A DNA stretch of 64,000 nucleotides from Streptomyces abikoensis. Its GTDB lineage: Bacteria; Actinomycetota; Actinomycetes; Streptomycetales; Streptomycetaceae. Below, piece by piece: positions 6,947 through 15,500 of this stretch. Position numbers and translations under genes: made by a program. The stretch is from positions 124,001 through 188,000 of the forward strand of contig NZ_BMRT01000007.1 in the NCBI RefSeq assembly GCF_014648775.1, written 5' to 3'. Position 1 is the stretch's first letter; every line of letters begins with the position of its first letter. The notes below the pieces were generated by a model, which saw only the letters and a program-made list of their open reading frames with translations, was not told where the DNA came from and ran no database searches.

Positions 6947-8602
6947 ATGCGCTATTCGGCCGAGAGTCTGCGGCTCCCCGTCAACTGGCTCGACTACGTC
7001 ATCCTCGCGAGCTACTTCGCCGTGGTCCTGGGCATCGGCGTCGCGGCGCGCCGTTCGGTCCGCACCAGCCTGGACTTCTTCCTCTCCGGCCGGTCCCTGC
7101 CCGCCTGGATCACCGGGCTCGCGTTCGTCGCCGCCAACCTCGGTGCCACCGAGATCCTGGGCATGGCCGCCAACGGCGCGCAGTACGGCGTGTACACCGT
7201 GCACTGGTACTGGATCGGGGCGATACCGGCCATGGTCTTCCTGGGTCTGGTGATGATGCCGTTCTACTACGGGTCGAGGGTCGGCTCGGTGCCCGAGTTC
7301 CTGTTGCGGCGCTTCGGGCCCGCCTCGCACCTGCTCTCCTCGGTGATCTTCGCGGTGTCGTCGGTGCTGATCGCGGGCGTCAACCTCTACGCGCTGGCGC
7401 TCGTGCTGCGGGCGCTGCTGGGCTGGCCGCAGGGCGTGGCGATCGTCGTCGCGGGGCTCTTCGTCCTGGCGTACATCACGCTCGGCGGGCTGTCCTCCGC
7501 GATCTACAACGAGGTCCTGCAGTTCTTCGTCATCCTGGCGGCGCTGGTGCCGCTGACGGCCGTGGGCCTCGCGCGCGTCGGCGGGCCGGGCGGGCTGTGG
7601 GACGCGCTCTCCGCCGAGCGGGGCGAGGACTTCCTGAGCGCCTGGGGCGGTACGGGCATCGGCCACGCCAATCCGCTGGGCGCCAACTGGCTGACCATCG
7701 TGCTGGGGCTGGGCTTCGTGATGAGCTTCGGGTACTGGACGACGAACTTCGCCGAGGTGCAGCGGGCGCTGTCCGCGAAGGACCTGGGCGCGGCGCGGCG
7801 GACGCCGCTGATCGCCGCCTTCCCCAAGCTGCTGGTCCCGCTGGTGGTGGTCGTGCCGGGGCTGATCGCCCTGGTGCTGGAGCCGTCCCTGGGCCGGGCC
7901 GGCGGCGGGCTGAGCTACAACGACGCCATCCCCGTGCTGATGCGCGACCTGCTGCCCAACGGCATGCTGGGCGTCGCGGTGACGGGCCTGCTCGCGGCGT
8001 TCATGGCGGGCATGGCCGCCAACGTGTCGTCCTTCAACACCGTTTTCACCAGCGACATCTGGCGGGCGTACGTACGGCCGGGCCGCCCCGACGCGTACTA
8101 CCTGGCGACCGGCCGCGTGGTGACGGCGCTCGGCGTGTTCGCGGGGATGGGCACGGCGTTCATCGCCTCGTCCTTCTCCAACATCATGAATTATCTGCAG
8201 ACGCTGTTCTCGTTCTTCAACGTGCCGCTCTTCGCGGTCTTCGTCATCGGGATGTTCTGGAGGCGGGCCACGACCGCGGCGGGCTTCTGGGGGCTGCTGT
8301 CGGGCACGGCGGCCGCGATGGTCAACTACTTCTGGCTGTACCGGCGGGGCGTCATCGGCATCCCCACGGACCAGGGCGCCAACTTCGTCTCGTCCATCGT
8401 GGCGTTCGCCGTCGCGGCCGTCGTGATGCTCGTGGTCTCGCTCGTCACCGAGCCGAGGCCCGCCGGGGCGCTGACGGGGCTGGTGTACGGGACGGCCGCC
8501 GCGCCCGTCGAGGGCGGGACCGCCTGGTACCGGAGGCCCGCGCCGCTCGGCTGGGGCGCCGTGCTCCTGGCCGCCCTCTGCTACGTCCCCTTCTCGCTGT
8601 AG
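6947..8602 (+). CDS. Sodium:solute symporter (SSS family), probable galactose/glucose importer
   Basis: 551 residues with about 14 hydrophobic segments. The N-terminus (LDYVILASYFAVVLGIGVAA), the FFLSGRSLPAWITGLAFVAANLGA segment with its Na+ site region, and FGYWTTNFAEVQRALSAKD are typical of the SSS family (SGLT/PutP). A good Shine-Dalgarno (GAGAGGTG) precedes the ATG at 6947. Divergent from galTEK, so galactose or a related hexose is the likely substrate, and the shared intergenic operator would coordinate uptake with catabolism. Substrate specificity is inference from position. Confidence 0.9.
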   Translation: MRYSAESLRLPVNWLDYVILASYFAVVLGIGVAARRSVRTSLDFFLSGRSLPAWITGLAFVAANLGATEILGMAANGAQYGVYTVHWYWIGAIPAMVFLGLVMMPFYYGSRVGSVPEFLLRRFGPASHLLSSVIFAVSSVLIAGVNLYALALVLRALLGWPQGVAIVVAGLFVLAYITLGGLSSAIYNEVLQFFVILAALVPLTAVGLARVGGPGGLWDALSAERGEDFLSAWGGTGIGHANPLGANWLTIVLGLGFVMSFGYWTTNFAEVQRALSAKDLGAARRTPLIAAFPKLLVPLVVVVPGLIALVLEPSLGRAGGGLSYNDAIPVLMRDLLPNGMLGVAVTGLLAAFMAGMAANVSSFNTVFTSDIWRAYVRPGRPDAYYLATGRVVTALGVFAGMGTAFIASSFSNIMNYLQTLFSFFNVPLFAVFVIGMFWRRATTAAGFWGLLSGTAAAMVNYFWLYRRGVIGIPTDQGANFVSSIVAFAVAAVVMLVVSLVTEPRPAGALTGLVYGTAAAPVEGGTAWYRRPAPLGWGAVLLAALCYVPFSL

Positions 8603-8659
8603 GACTCCTCTGTCTGTAGAACCCCTCTGTGCAGAACCCTCTCGATCGAGGAGAACGCT

Positions 8660-8899
8660 GTGAAGAGCGCCTTCGACATACGGCGGGTCATCGGCGGCCT
8701 GTTCACCGGCTACGGGCTGCTGCTCACCGCCGCCGGTCTGGCCGCCTCCGACGCGGACCTGCGCAAGGCCCAGGGGGTGAACGTCAACCTCTGGGCCGGT
8801 CTCGGCATGCTCGCGTTCGGCGGGCTCTTCCTCTGGCTCAGCCGCCGCCCTGCTGACCCGGCACCCCCCGGGGAGGGCCCGGGGGACGGGGAGGGCTGA
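8660..8899 (+). CDS. Small two-helix membrane protein
   Basis: 79 residues from a GTG preceded by GAGGAG. Two hydrophobic helices (VIGGLFTGYGLLLTAAGLAA and LWAGLGMLAFGGLFLWLS) flank a short polar loop (SDADLRKAQGVNVN); the tail is Pro/Gly rich. It lies 57 bp after the symporter and is probably co-transcribed; similar small proteins follow SSS genes in other Streptomyces as far as I recall and may be accessory subunits. The last 62 bp overlap the end of the next, leftward, regulator gene. Confidence 0.75.
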   Translation: MKSAFDIRRVIGGLFTGYGLLLTAAGLAASDADLRKAQGVNVNLWAGLGMLAFGGLFLWLSRRPADPAPPGEGPGDGEG

Positions 8900-9587
8900 C
8901 CGGCGCGGGGGCGCTCGCGGCGCCGCCCGTGGCGCGGTCCAGCAGGCCCGTACGGGCGGCCAGGGCGGCCGCCTCCAGCCGCGAGCCCACCCCGAGCTTC
9001 ATCAGGACGCGCTGGACGTGGGTGCGGGCCGTGCTGGGCGCTATCCCCATGCCCGCGGCGATCAGCCGGGTGTCCTCGCCCTCGGCGACCCGCACCAGGA
9101 CCTCGACCTCGCGCGGGGTGAGCAGCTGGAGCAGCCGGGCGCCCTCGTCGTCGGGCTGGGTGGCGGGGTTGAGGAGCTCGGTGAAGGCGCCCTGGAGCAG
9201 CTGGGGCTCCACGGCGGCCTCGCCGGCGCGGGCCTTCATCATGGCCCGTTCGACGCCTTCGATGCGTTCGTTGTGGCGGACGTAGCCGGAGGCGCCGGCG
9301 GCGAAGGCGGCCGCGATGCCCAGGGGGCTCGGCACGGGGCCGAGCACGACGACGGCGACCTGGGGGCGCTCCCGTTTGATCCGGACGACCGGGTCGAAGG
9401 CGCCCGGCTCGGCCGGGGACGCCGTGCCCAGCAGGCACACCTCGGGGGCGCGGCTGATCACCAGGTCGGCCGCGCCGGCGCTGGGCGCGGCCGCGGCCAG
9501 TACGCGGTGCCCGCGCAACTTCAGTGCCGAGGCGAGGGCCTCGGCCAGCAGACGATGGTCGTCGACGACCATGAGCCGCACGCCCAT
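8838..9587 (-). CDS. LuxR-type regulator with degenerate receiver (pseudo-response regulator)
   Basis: 249 residues. An N-terminal receiver-like domain starts VRLMVVDDHRLLAEALAS, but the phospho-acceptor site reads EVCLLGTAS, with Gly where Asp is required, and the conserved Lys region reads GYVRHNE with Arg. The C-terminus is an intact LuxR DNA-binding domain (LTPREVEVLVRVAEGEDTRL, then IAPSTARTHVQRVLMKLGV). The protein should bind DNA independently of phosphorylation, perhaps gated by a ligand or partner. The ATG at 9587 has an upstream GGGGGAAG. The 237 bp before it contain no other gene and presumably its promoter. The Pro-rich tail overlaps the preceding rightward gene by 62 bp. Confidence 0.85.
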   Translation of the reverse strand: MGVRLMVVDDHRLLAEALASALKLRGHRVLAAAAPSAGAADLVISRAPEVCLLGTASPAEPGAFDPVVRIKRERPQVAVVVLGPVPSPLGIAAAFAAGASGYVRHNERIEGVERAMMKARAGEAAVEPQLLQGAFTELLNPATQPDDEGARLLQLLTPREVEVLVRVAEGEDTRLIAAGMGIAPSTARTHVQRVLMKLGVGSRLEAAALAARTGLLDRATGGAASAPAPVSPPRPPGPPRGVPGQQGGG

Positions 9588-9824
9588 TGAGCTTCCCCCC
9601 TGTCGCCCGCTGCCGCCCACTGCCGCTCGCGCACGTCTCCCCGGCACCCTCTTGCCCGGGAAGCTACACGCTTGTTCGACGTTCCGCGCCCCTTACCGGT
9701 GAGAAGTCCCCCGGAATGCCGAAATCCCTGCCAATCACGTGTACTTCGCGACTGAAACGGATCGTTCAGGCATGCACACGCGGTGGGCAGGGATACGGCT
9801 GGAGTGCTCGTCAAGCGATCAGTA

Positions 9825-11804
9825 TCAACTACCGCCGAAAATCATCACCAGATACTGCTTCCCGAAACTCACGGAGCTGGGCTTGTTGGCGAAACTGCCG
9901 CCCAAGTAGAGGCGGCCCTGGGACCAGAGGGTCGGCTGGATGGTCGGCGAGAGCATGCGCTCGCTCTGCGCCGACGCGGCCGGATTCTTCAGCAGGACAT
10001 CGGTCTTGAACGACTTCGGATCGATCCGGACCACCTGGCCGCCGGCCTTGTAGGTCGGGTCCTGGTAGCCGATGGGGTAGCCGTCCTTGTCGACGCCCAG
10101 CGGGGTCAGCGTGGACCCCGGAAGGCCCTCGGCCTTGCCCCGGGACTGGCCGGTGGCCAGGTCGAACCCGACGATCTCGTTGACGCGGCCGACCTGCTGG
10201 GCGTTGCCGCTGGAGTGCTCCTCGGAGGGCAGGAAGAGGGTGTCCTTGGTGACGGCGAGCTTGGTGCAGCCCTCGACGTTCGTCGAGGGGCACTTCGGCG
10301 TGAATCCGCCGTTGCCCGTGGAGATCTTGGAGCGCAGCTTGCCGTCGGTGGCGCTGTCGTCGATCGCCAGGAAGTCGGAGGCGCCGCTGCCCTTGTCCCC
10401 TCCGGCGTCGACCGCGATGACCAGCGGGTCGGTGGACGCGATGTGCACCCACTGGAGGCCGGCGGGGGCCTTGTAGACGGACTTGGGCGCGCCCGACGCC
10501 GGGTCGAGCGTCTGCACCTGCATCTGGGGGCGCGCGTAGTCGCCGCAGCGGCGGACCGCGACGAGCTTGGAGCCGCCGCCGTAGCCGTCGTCCCGGCAGT
10601 CGTCGCCCGGCTTGGGCTTCCACAGCTCCTTGCCGCCGTCCAGCGACCAGGCGGCGCCGCCCGCCGTGCCGCCCGCGGCGACGGTGCCGCCGCCGATGGT
10701 GACCTCGCCGAAGCGGAGGTCCTGGTCGCCGCTCTTGGCGGACTTCTGCCAGAGCTTCTTCCCGTTGTTCAGGTCGAGGGCGACGACCTGGGTGCACTGG
10801 GCGTTGTTGGCCTTGCTGTCCTTGACGACCAGCGCGGTCTTGCCGTCGGCCGTGGTCTGCTGGGACGGCCAGCAGACCTCGCCGTCGAGCGGGACCTCCC
10901 ACTGCTTGCCGCCGGAGAGGCCATAGCCGACGATCTTGTAGATGTCGGCCTTGGCGAAGACCTTGTCCGTCGCCCACATGCCCTTGACGCTGATGAGGTC
11001 GTCGGCCTTGGGCTGGTCGACGGTGAAGAGCAGCTTGCCGTCGACGGTCTTGGGGGCCTTGCCGCCGCCGCCCTGGGCCTGGCCGCCCTGGGTGCCGGCG
11101 CCGGAGTTGGCCTCGGTCTTCTTGCCGTCGTCACCGCCGCCGCCCTTGGTGGCGAACCAGATGCCGCCGCCGGCGACGACCAGTACCGCGGCGACCGCGC
11201 CGGCGATGAGCGCCATCCGCTTCTTGGGGCCGTTGCCGCCCGGGGCTCCGGTGGGCGCGCCGGCGGGGAACTGGGCGGTGGGCCCGTACCCGCCGTACTG
11301 CGGCTGCGGCTGGCCGGGAACGCCGGGCGCACCGGGGGCGCCGGGGTAGCCGTAACCGCCGGGGGCGCCGGCCGGGCCGGGGTAGCCGTAGCCGGGAGCG
11401 GCGGGGGCGGCCGGGTAGCCGTAGCCGCCGGGGGCGGCGGACGGCGGGGCCTGCGGGGCCGCGCCCGGGGCGGGCGGGACCGCGGGGGCACCCGGCGGGG
11501 GGTTCTGCGGGGCGCCCGGCGGCGGGACCGCGGGCGTGCTCAGCATGGTGGGCGGCGGGGCCTGGGGCGGGGTCTGCGGGGCCGCACCCGCCTGCGGCGG
11601 CTGCGGGGGCTGCTGGGGCGCGCCGGCGGGCGGGGGCACGGGCGGGCTGACCATGGTGGGCGGCGGGGCCTGCGGGGCGGCGCCCGGGGGCGGGCCCTGC
11701 GGCGGCTGCGGGGCGCCGAAGCCGCCCCGGGGGTCCTGGGGTGCGCCGAAGCCGCCGCCCGGCGGTCCCTGCGGTGGCTGGGGGGGCTGCGGCGGCTGTG
11801 ACAT
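9825..11804 (-). CDS. Membrane-anchored PQQ-like beta-propeller protein
   Basis: 659 residues. The first ~190 residues are a cytoplasmic Pro/Gly/Gln-rich region (MSQPPQPPQPPQGPPGGG) with tandem GYGYPGAPG-type repeats. A single membrane segment follows (MALIAGAVAAVLVVAGGGIW), then an extracytoplasmic domain with repeated blades such as WEVPLDGEVCWPSQ, KLLFTVDQ and GKKLWQKSAKSGDQDLRFGE, typical of PQQ-binding-like beta-propellers. No enzymatic residues are evident; such proteins are thought to be binding or scaffold modules at the cell surface. Downstream of the ABC-F gene with a 183-bp gap that includes an inverted repeat. The DNA for the N-terminal repeats is itself repetitive (about 11230-11790). 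Confidence 0.8.
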   Translation of the reverse strand: MSQPPQPPQPPQGPPGGGFGAPQDPRGGFGAPQPPQGPPPGAAPQAPPPTMVSPPVPPPAGAPQQPPQPPQAGAAPQTPPQAPPPTMLSTPAVPPPGAPQNPPPGAPAVPPAPGAAPQAPPSAAPGGYGYPAAPAAPGYGYPGPAGAPGGYGYPGAPGAPGVPGQPQPQYGGYGPTAQFPAGAPTGAPGGNGPKKRMALIAGAVAAVLVVAGGGIWFATKGGGGDDGKKTEANSGAGTQGGQAQGGGGKAPKTVDGKLLFTVDQPKADDLISVKGMWATDKVFAKADIYKIVGYGLSGGKQWEVPLDGEVCWPSQQTTADGKTALVVKDSKANNAQCTQVVALDLNNGKKLWQKSAKSGDQDLRFGEVTIGGGTVAAGGTAGGAAWSLDGGKELWKPKPGDDCRDDGYGGGSKLVAVRRCGDYARPQMQVQTLDPASGAPKSVYKAPAGLQWVHIASTDPLVIAVDAGGDKGSGASDFLAIDDSATDGKLRSKISTGNGGFTPKCPSTNVEGCTKLAVTKDTLFLPSEEHSSGNAQQVGRVNEIVGFDLATGQSRGKAEGLPGSTLTPLGVDKDGYPIGYQDPTYKAGGQVVRIDPKSFKTDVLLKNPAASAQSERMLSPTIQPTLWSQGRLYLGGSFANKPSSVSFGKQYLVMIFGGS

Positions 11805-11936
11805 CAGCTTTCCTCTTTACGCGCGACCGGGGCTTCCTGCACCGCATGAATCCCGCCAGTGTGCGGCAGGCGAGCGGGTGTTCTTTGTACCACCCGGCGC
11901 GGACACCCCAAGGGCCGATCTCGGATGTATCCACCA

Positions 11937-11992
11937 CCTGAGACCGGCCCGTGACGAGACTGTTGCGCCTGACGGCGCCTTACGGTCTCAGG
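11937..11992. terminator. Inverted repeat at the end of the ABC-F gene
   Basis: CCTGAGACCG (11937-11946) is perfectly complementary to CGGTCTCAGG (11983-11992) with a 36-nt loop. It straddles the ABC-F stop codon on the minus strand. No U tract. It could end or attenuate the transcript before the beta-propeller gene. Confidence 0.35.
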
Positions 11993-13790
11993 CGTCCTCG
12001 GCGAGTTCGAGCCAGCGCATCTCCAGCTCGTCGCGCTCGTCGGCCAGTTCCCGCAGCTCGGCGTCGAGCTTGGCCACGGCCTCGAAGTCCGTCGCCTGCT
12101 CGGCGATCCTCGCGTGGAGCTTGGCCTCCTGCTCGCTGATGCGGTCCAGGCGGCGCTCGATCTTCTGGAGTTCCTTCTTCGCCGCGCGGGCGTCGGCGGC
12201 GGGCTTGGCCTTGACGGCGGCGGGCGCGGCCGGGGCGGCCGGCGCGGCGGCCTCGATGACGCGCTGACGGCGCTCCAGGTACTCGTCGAGGCCGCGCGGC
12301 AGCATCCGCAGCGCCCGGTCGCCGAGCAGCGCGTAGACGCGGTCCGTGGTGCGCTCGACGAAGTACCGGTCGTGGCTGATGACGACCATCGAGCCGGGCC
12401 AGCCGTCGAGGAGGTCCTCGAGCTGGGTGAGGGTCTCGATGTCGAGGTCGTTGGTGGGCTCGTCGAGGAAGAGGACGTTGGGCTCGTCCATCAGCAGCCG
12501 CAGGATCTGCAGGCGGCGGCGCTCACCGCCGGAGAGGTCGCCGACGGGCGTCCACTGCTTCTCCTTGGTGAAGCCGAACTTCTCGCAGAGCTGTCCGGCG
12601 GTCATCTCCCGGCCCTTGCCGAGGTCGACGCGGTCGCGGATCTGCTGGACGGCCTCCAGGACGCGCTTCGTCGGGTCGAGTTCGGCGACCTCCTGGGAGA
12701 GGTAGGCGAGCTTCACGGTCTTGCCGACGACGACCTTGCCGGCCGCAGGCTGCTTCTCGCCCTGGGTGCGGGCGGCCTCGGCGAGGGTGCGCAGCAGCGA
12801 GGTCTTGCCGGCGCCGTTGACGCCGACGAGGCCGACGCGGTCGCCGGGGCCCAGCTGCCAGGTGAGGTGCTCGATGAGCGACTTGGGGCCGGCCTGGACG
12901 GTGACGTCCTCCAGGTCGAAGACGGTCCTGCCCAGCCGGGAGCTGGCGAACTTCATCAGCTCGGAGGTGTCGCGCGGCGGCGGCACGTCCGCGATGAGCT
13001 CGTTGGCGGCCTCGATGCGGAAGCGGGGCTTGCTGGTGCGGGCGGGGGCGCCGCGGCGCAGCCAGGCGAGCTCCTTGCGCATCAGGTTCTGCCGCTTGGC
13101 CTCCTCGGTGGCGGCGATCCGCTCCCGCTCGGCGCGGGCGAAGACGTAGTCGCTGTAGCCGCCCTCGTACTCGTGGACGGTGCCGCGCTGGACGTCCCAC
13201 ATGCGGGTGCAGACCTGGTCGAGGAACCAGCGGTCGTGGGTGACGCACACCAGGGCCGAGCGGCGGGCCTGGAGGTGGCCGGCCAGCCAGGAGATGCCCT
13301 CGACGTCGAGGTGGTTGGTGGGCTCGTCCAGGACGATGAGGTCCTGCTCGGAGATGAGCAGCTTGGCCAGCGCGATGCGGCGGCGCTCGCCGCCGGAGAG
13401 CGGGCCGATGACGGTGTCGAGGCCCTGCGGGAAGGCCGGCAGGTCGAGGCCGCCGAACAGGCCGGTGAGCACGTCGCGGATCTTGGCGTCGCCGGCCCAC
13501 TCGTGGTCGGCCATGTCCCCGAGGACCTCGTGCCGCACGGTCGCGGCCGGGTCGAGGGAGTCGTGCTGGGTGAGGACGCCCATGCGCACGTGACCGGCGT
13601 GGGTGACGCGACCCTTGTCGGCGTCCTCCAGCTTGGCGAGGATGCGGATGAGCGTGGTCTTGCCGTCACCGTTGCGGCCGACGACGCCGATCCGGTCGCC
13701 CTCGTTCACCCCGAGGGAGATGCCGTCGAGCAGCGCACGCGTGCCGTACACCTTGTCGACGGCTTCCAGATTGACCAGGTTGGCTGCCAT
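11988..13790 (-). CDS. ABC-F family ATPase (ribosome-associated, Uup/EttA-like)
   Basis: 600 residues, two ABC domains in one chain and no membrane segments, the ABC-F arrangement. Domain 1: Walker A GRNGDGKTTLIR, signature LSGGERRRIALAKLL, Walker B LIVLDEPTNHLDV. Domain 2: Walker A GVNGAGKTSLLR, signature LSGGERRRLQILRLL, Walker B VLFLDEPTNDLDI. A charged coiled-coil tail (ARAAKKELQKIERRLDRISE and on) follows a short Ala/Pro linker. ABC-F proteins act on the ribosomal E site in translation rescue or antibiotic protection. The start at 13790 gives the conserved MAANLVNLEAVDKVYG; a longer in-frame reading continues into the SGNH gene and is spurious. In Streptomyces this gene sits beside ispE/rsmA. 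Confidence 0.93.
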   Translation of the reverse strand: MAANLVNLEAVDKVYGTRALLDGISLGVNEGDRIGVVGRNGDGKTTLIRILAKLEDADKGRVTHAGHVRMGVLTQHDSLDPAATVRHEVLGDMADHEWAGDAKIRDVLTGLFGGLDLPAFPQGLDTVIGPLSGGERRRIALAKLLISEQDLIVLDEPTNHLDVEGISWLAGHLQARRSALVCVTHDRWFLDQVCTRMWDVQRGTVHEYEGGYSDYVFARAERERIAATEEAKRQNLMRKELAWLRRGAPARTSKPRFRIEAANELIADVPPPRDTSELMKFASSRLGRTVFDLEDVTVQAGPKSLIEHLTWQLGPGDRVGLVGVNGAGKTSLLRTLAEAARTQGEKQPAAGKVVVGKTVKLAYLSQEVAELDPTKRVLEAVQQIRDRVDLGKGREMTAGQLCEKFGFTKEKQWTPVGDLSGGERRRLQILRLLMDEPNVLFLDEPTNDLDIETLTQLEDLLDGWPGSMVVISHDRYFVERTTDRVYALLGDRALRMLPRGLDEYLERRQRVIEAAAPAAPAAPAAVKAKPAADARAAKKELQKIERRLDRISEQEAKLHARIAEQATDFEAVAKLDAELRELADERDELEMRWLELAEDA

Positions 13791-13844
13791 GCCGCTGCCG
13801 CTCCTTGATTCGTGGGACTCCTCCCAGGATCCCACGCCGGGAGC

Positions 13845-13872
13845 GGGGCCCCGGACCCAGGCCCGGGGCCCC
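13845..13872 (-). terminator. Stem-loop after the SGNH hydrolase gene
   Basis: Perfect 10-bp inverted repeat GGGGCCCCGG (13845-13854) / CCGGGGCCCC (13863-13872) with an 8-nt loop, starting 4 bp past the SGNH stop codon in the direction of transcription. A stable GC stem without a U tract, typical of Streptomyces terminators. Confidence 0.6.
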
Positions 13873-13876
13873 GGGG

Positions 13877-15463
13877 TCAGATGCGGATACGTCCGCTGCT
13901 GCCGTTGCCGAAGCCCCCGGCGATCCGTCCGTAGGCGGGCCAGCCGCCGTGGCCGTCGCCGCCGGCGTTGCGCCAGGCTCGGAGGCCGTTGTCGTCGTCG
14001 ACGACGACGTAGTCGGCCTTGCCGTCCCCGTCGACGTCGGAGAAGCGGACCTGGTCGGAGCGGGCGCCGGGAACGCCGGTGGCGATCGTGCCGAGGGCGG
14101 TCCAGCCGCCGCGGCCGTCGTTGTTGTGCCAGGCGCGGACGGAGCCGTCGGCCTGGAGGGCGATGTAGTCGGCCTTGCGGTCGCCGTCGAGGTCGGCGAG
14201 GCGGACGTCGGGGCCGGGCACGCCGGTGCCGTCGGCGATCACGCCGAGGGAGGTCCACGCGTCGCGGCCGCCGTCGTTCCGCCAGGCGCGCAGGGAGCCG
14301 TCGGCGCCGACGAGTACGTAGTCGGCCTTGCCGTCACCGTCGATGTCGGCGAAGCGGACCTGGTCGCCGGTGGCGCCGGGAACGCCGGTGGCGATCAGCC
14401 CGTAGGGCGACCAGTCGTCGCGGCCGCCGCCGGCGTTCCGCCAGGCCCGGACGGAGCCGTCGGCGCCGACGACGAGGTAGTCGGCCTTGCCGTCGCCGTC
14501 GATGTCCGCGAACCGGACGTCACGGCCGGAGGCTCCGGGGACGCCGGTGGCGATCCGTCCGAGGTCGTCCCATTCGTCGCGGCCGCCGCCCCTGTTGCGC
14601 CAGGCGCGGACCGTACCGTCGCGTTCGACGACCACGTAGTCGGCCTTGCCGTCGCCGTCGATGTCGACGCGGTGGTCGCCGCGCGGCACGGGCCGGGGCG
14701 GGGCGGGCAGCACGTCGACGGACTCACGGATCCAGCCGTCGGCGGCGGCCTTGGCGACGCCCTGGTAGAAGGCGTCGGCCATCTTCGCGAAGCCGCCGTC
14801 GCCGGGGTGCAGCCGGTCGTTCAGGTCGTCGGGAGCGGTGACGGCGCCCATGGACACGTAGCCGACGCTCGCGCCCTTCGCCCGGCGCTCGGCGACCAGG
14901 CCGGGGAGGGCGGCGTTGTACGCGTCGACACGCTGCTGGGCGCCGTGGTCCTTGTGCGGGACCAGGGAGGAGACGAGGACGGTGACGCCGGGGGCGGCGG
15001 TGGTGATCTGGTCGACCAGGTGGCCGAGGCGGGCGGGCGCGCGCTGCGCGTCCGTGTCCCGGTCGATGTCGTTGGTACCGATGTTCAGCAGGACGACATT
15101 GGGGTGGGCGGCGGCGAGCCACTGCTCGACGTTCTCGGAGAGGTCGTCGATCTGCCAGCCGGGGTGGCCCTCGTTGTTCTGGCCGTTCCGCTGTACGGAG
15201 CCCACGAACCGCAGGTCGCCGGCGTGGGGGGCCAGCCGGTCGCGCAGGGCGACGCGGTAGCCGTCGCCCTGGGAGCTGCCGACGCCCCAGGTGATGGAGT
15301 CGCCCAGCGGCATGACCGAGAGCCGGGGCACCTTCCAGTCCTGGGCGGCGGGCGCGGCCGTAGCGGGGGCGGCGGCGAGCAGGGCGGGTATCAGTGCCGC
15401 GCCCAGCAGGGGCGCGGCGAGTCTCGCCGCGCGGCCGCGGCGGGGATGGGATCTGATCTTCAC
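13877..15463 (-). CDS. Secreted SGNH/GDSL hydrolase fused to five FG-GAP/VCBS repeats
   Basis: 528 residues. Signal peptide: basic KIRSHPRRGRAARL, hydrophobic core LAAPLLGAALIPALLAAAPA, then ATAAPAAQ. Catalytic domain (about 40-270): block I MPLGDSITWG with Ser, block III NIGTNDID with Asn, and block V in RLHPGDGGFAKMADAF with the Asp/His pair. The C-terminal half (about 290-510) has five repeats of the type FADIDGDGKADYVVV followed by WRN, each carrying a DxDxDGxxD Ca2+-binding loop, likely a beta-propeller or adhesion module. The DNA repeats with a period of roughly 150 bp. The GTG at 15463 is selected as the start because it begins the signal peptide. It follows ispE by 37 bp and may be read through from it. 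Substrate is probably an extracellular ester; unknown. Confidence 0.85.
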   Translation of the reverse strand: MKIRSHPRRGRAARLAAPLLGAALIPALLAAAPATAAPAAQDWKVPRLSVMPLGDSITWGVGSSQGDGYRVALRDRLAPHAGDLRFVGSVQRNGQNNEGHPGWQIDDLSENVEQWLAAAHPNVVLLNIGTNDIDRDTDAQRAPARLGHLVDQITTAAPGVTVLVSSLVPHKDHGAQQRVDAYNAALPGLVAERRAKGASVGYVSMGAVTAPDDLNDRLHPGDGGFAKMADAFYQGVAKAAADGWIRESVDVLPAPPRPVPRGDHRVDIDGDGKADYVVVERDGTVRAWRNRGGGRDEWDDLGRIATGVPGASGRDVRFADIDGDGKADYLVVGADGSVRAWRNAGGGRDDWSPYGLIATGVPGATGDQVRFADIDGDGKADYVLVGADGSLRAWRNDGGRDAWTSLGVIADGTGVPGPDVRLADLDGDRKADYIALQADGSVRAWHNNDGRGGWTALGTIATGVPGARSDQVRFSDVDGDGKADYVVVDDDNGLRAWRNAGGDGHGGWPAYGRIAGGFGNGSSGRIRI

Positions 15464-15500
15464 ATCGCCGACATGTATCAGGTCCGCCGCCGACGTCCCG

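Noticed and set aside
13791..14258. 156-codon N-terminal extension of the ABC-F gene
   Set aside because: It is coded opposite the FG-GAP repeats in a non-coding frame and crosses a strong terminator stem; the ATG at 13790 matches the family start.
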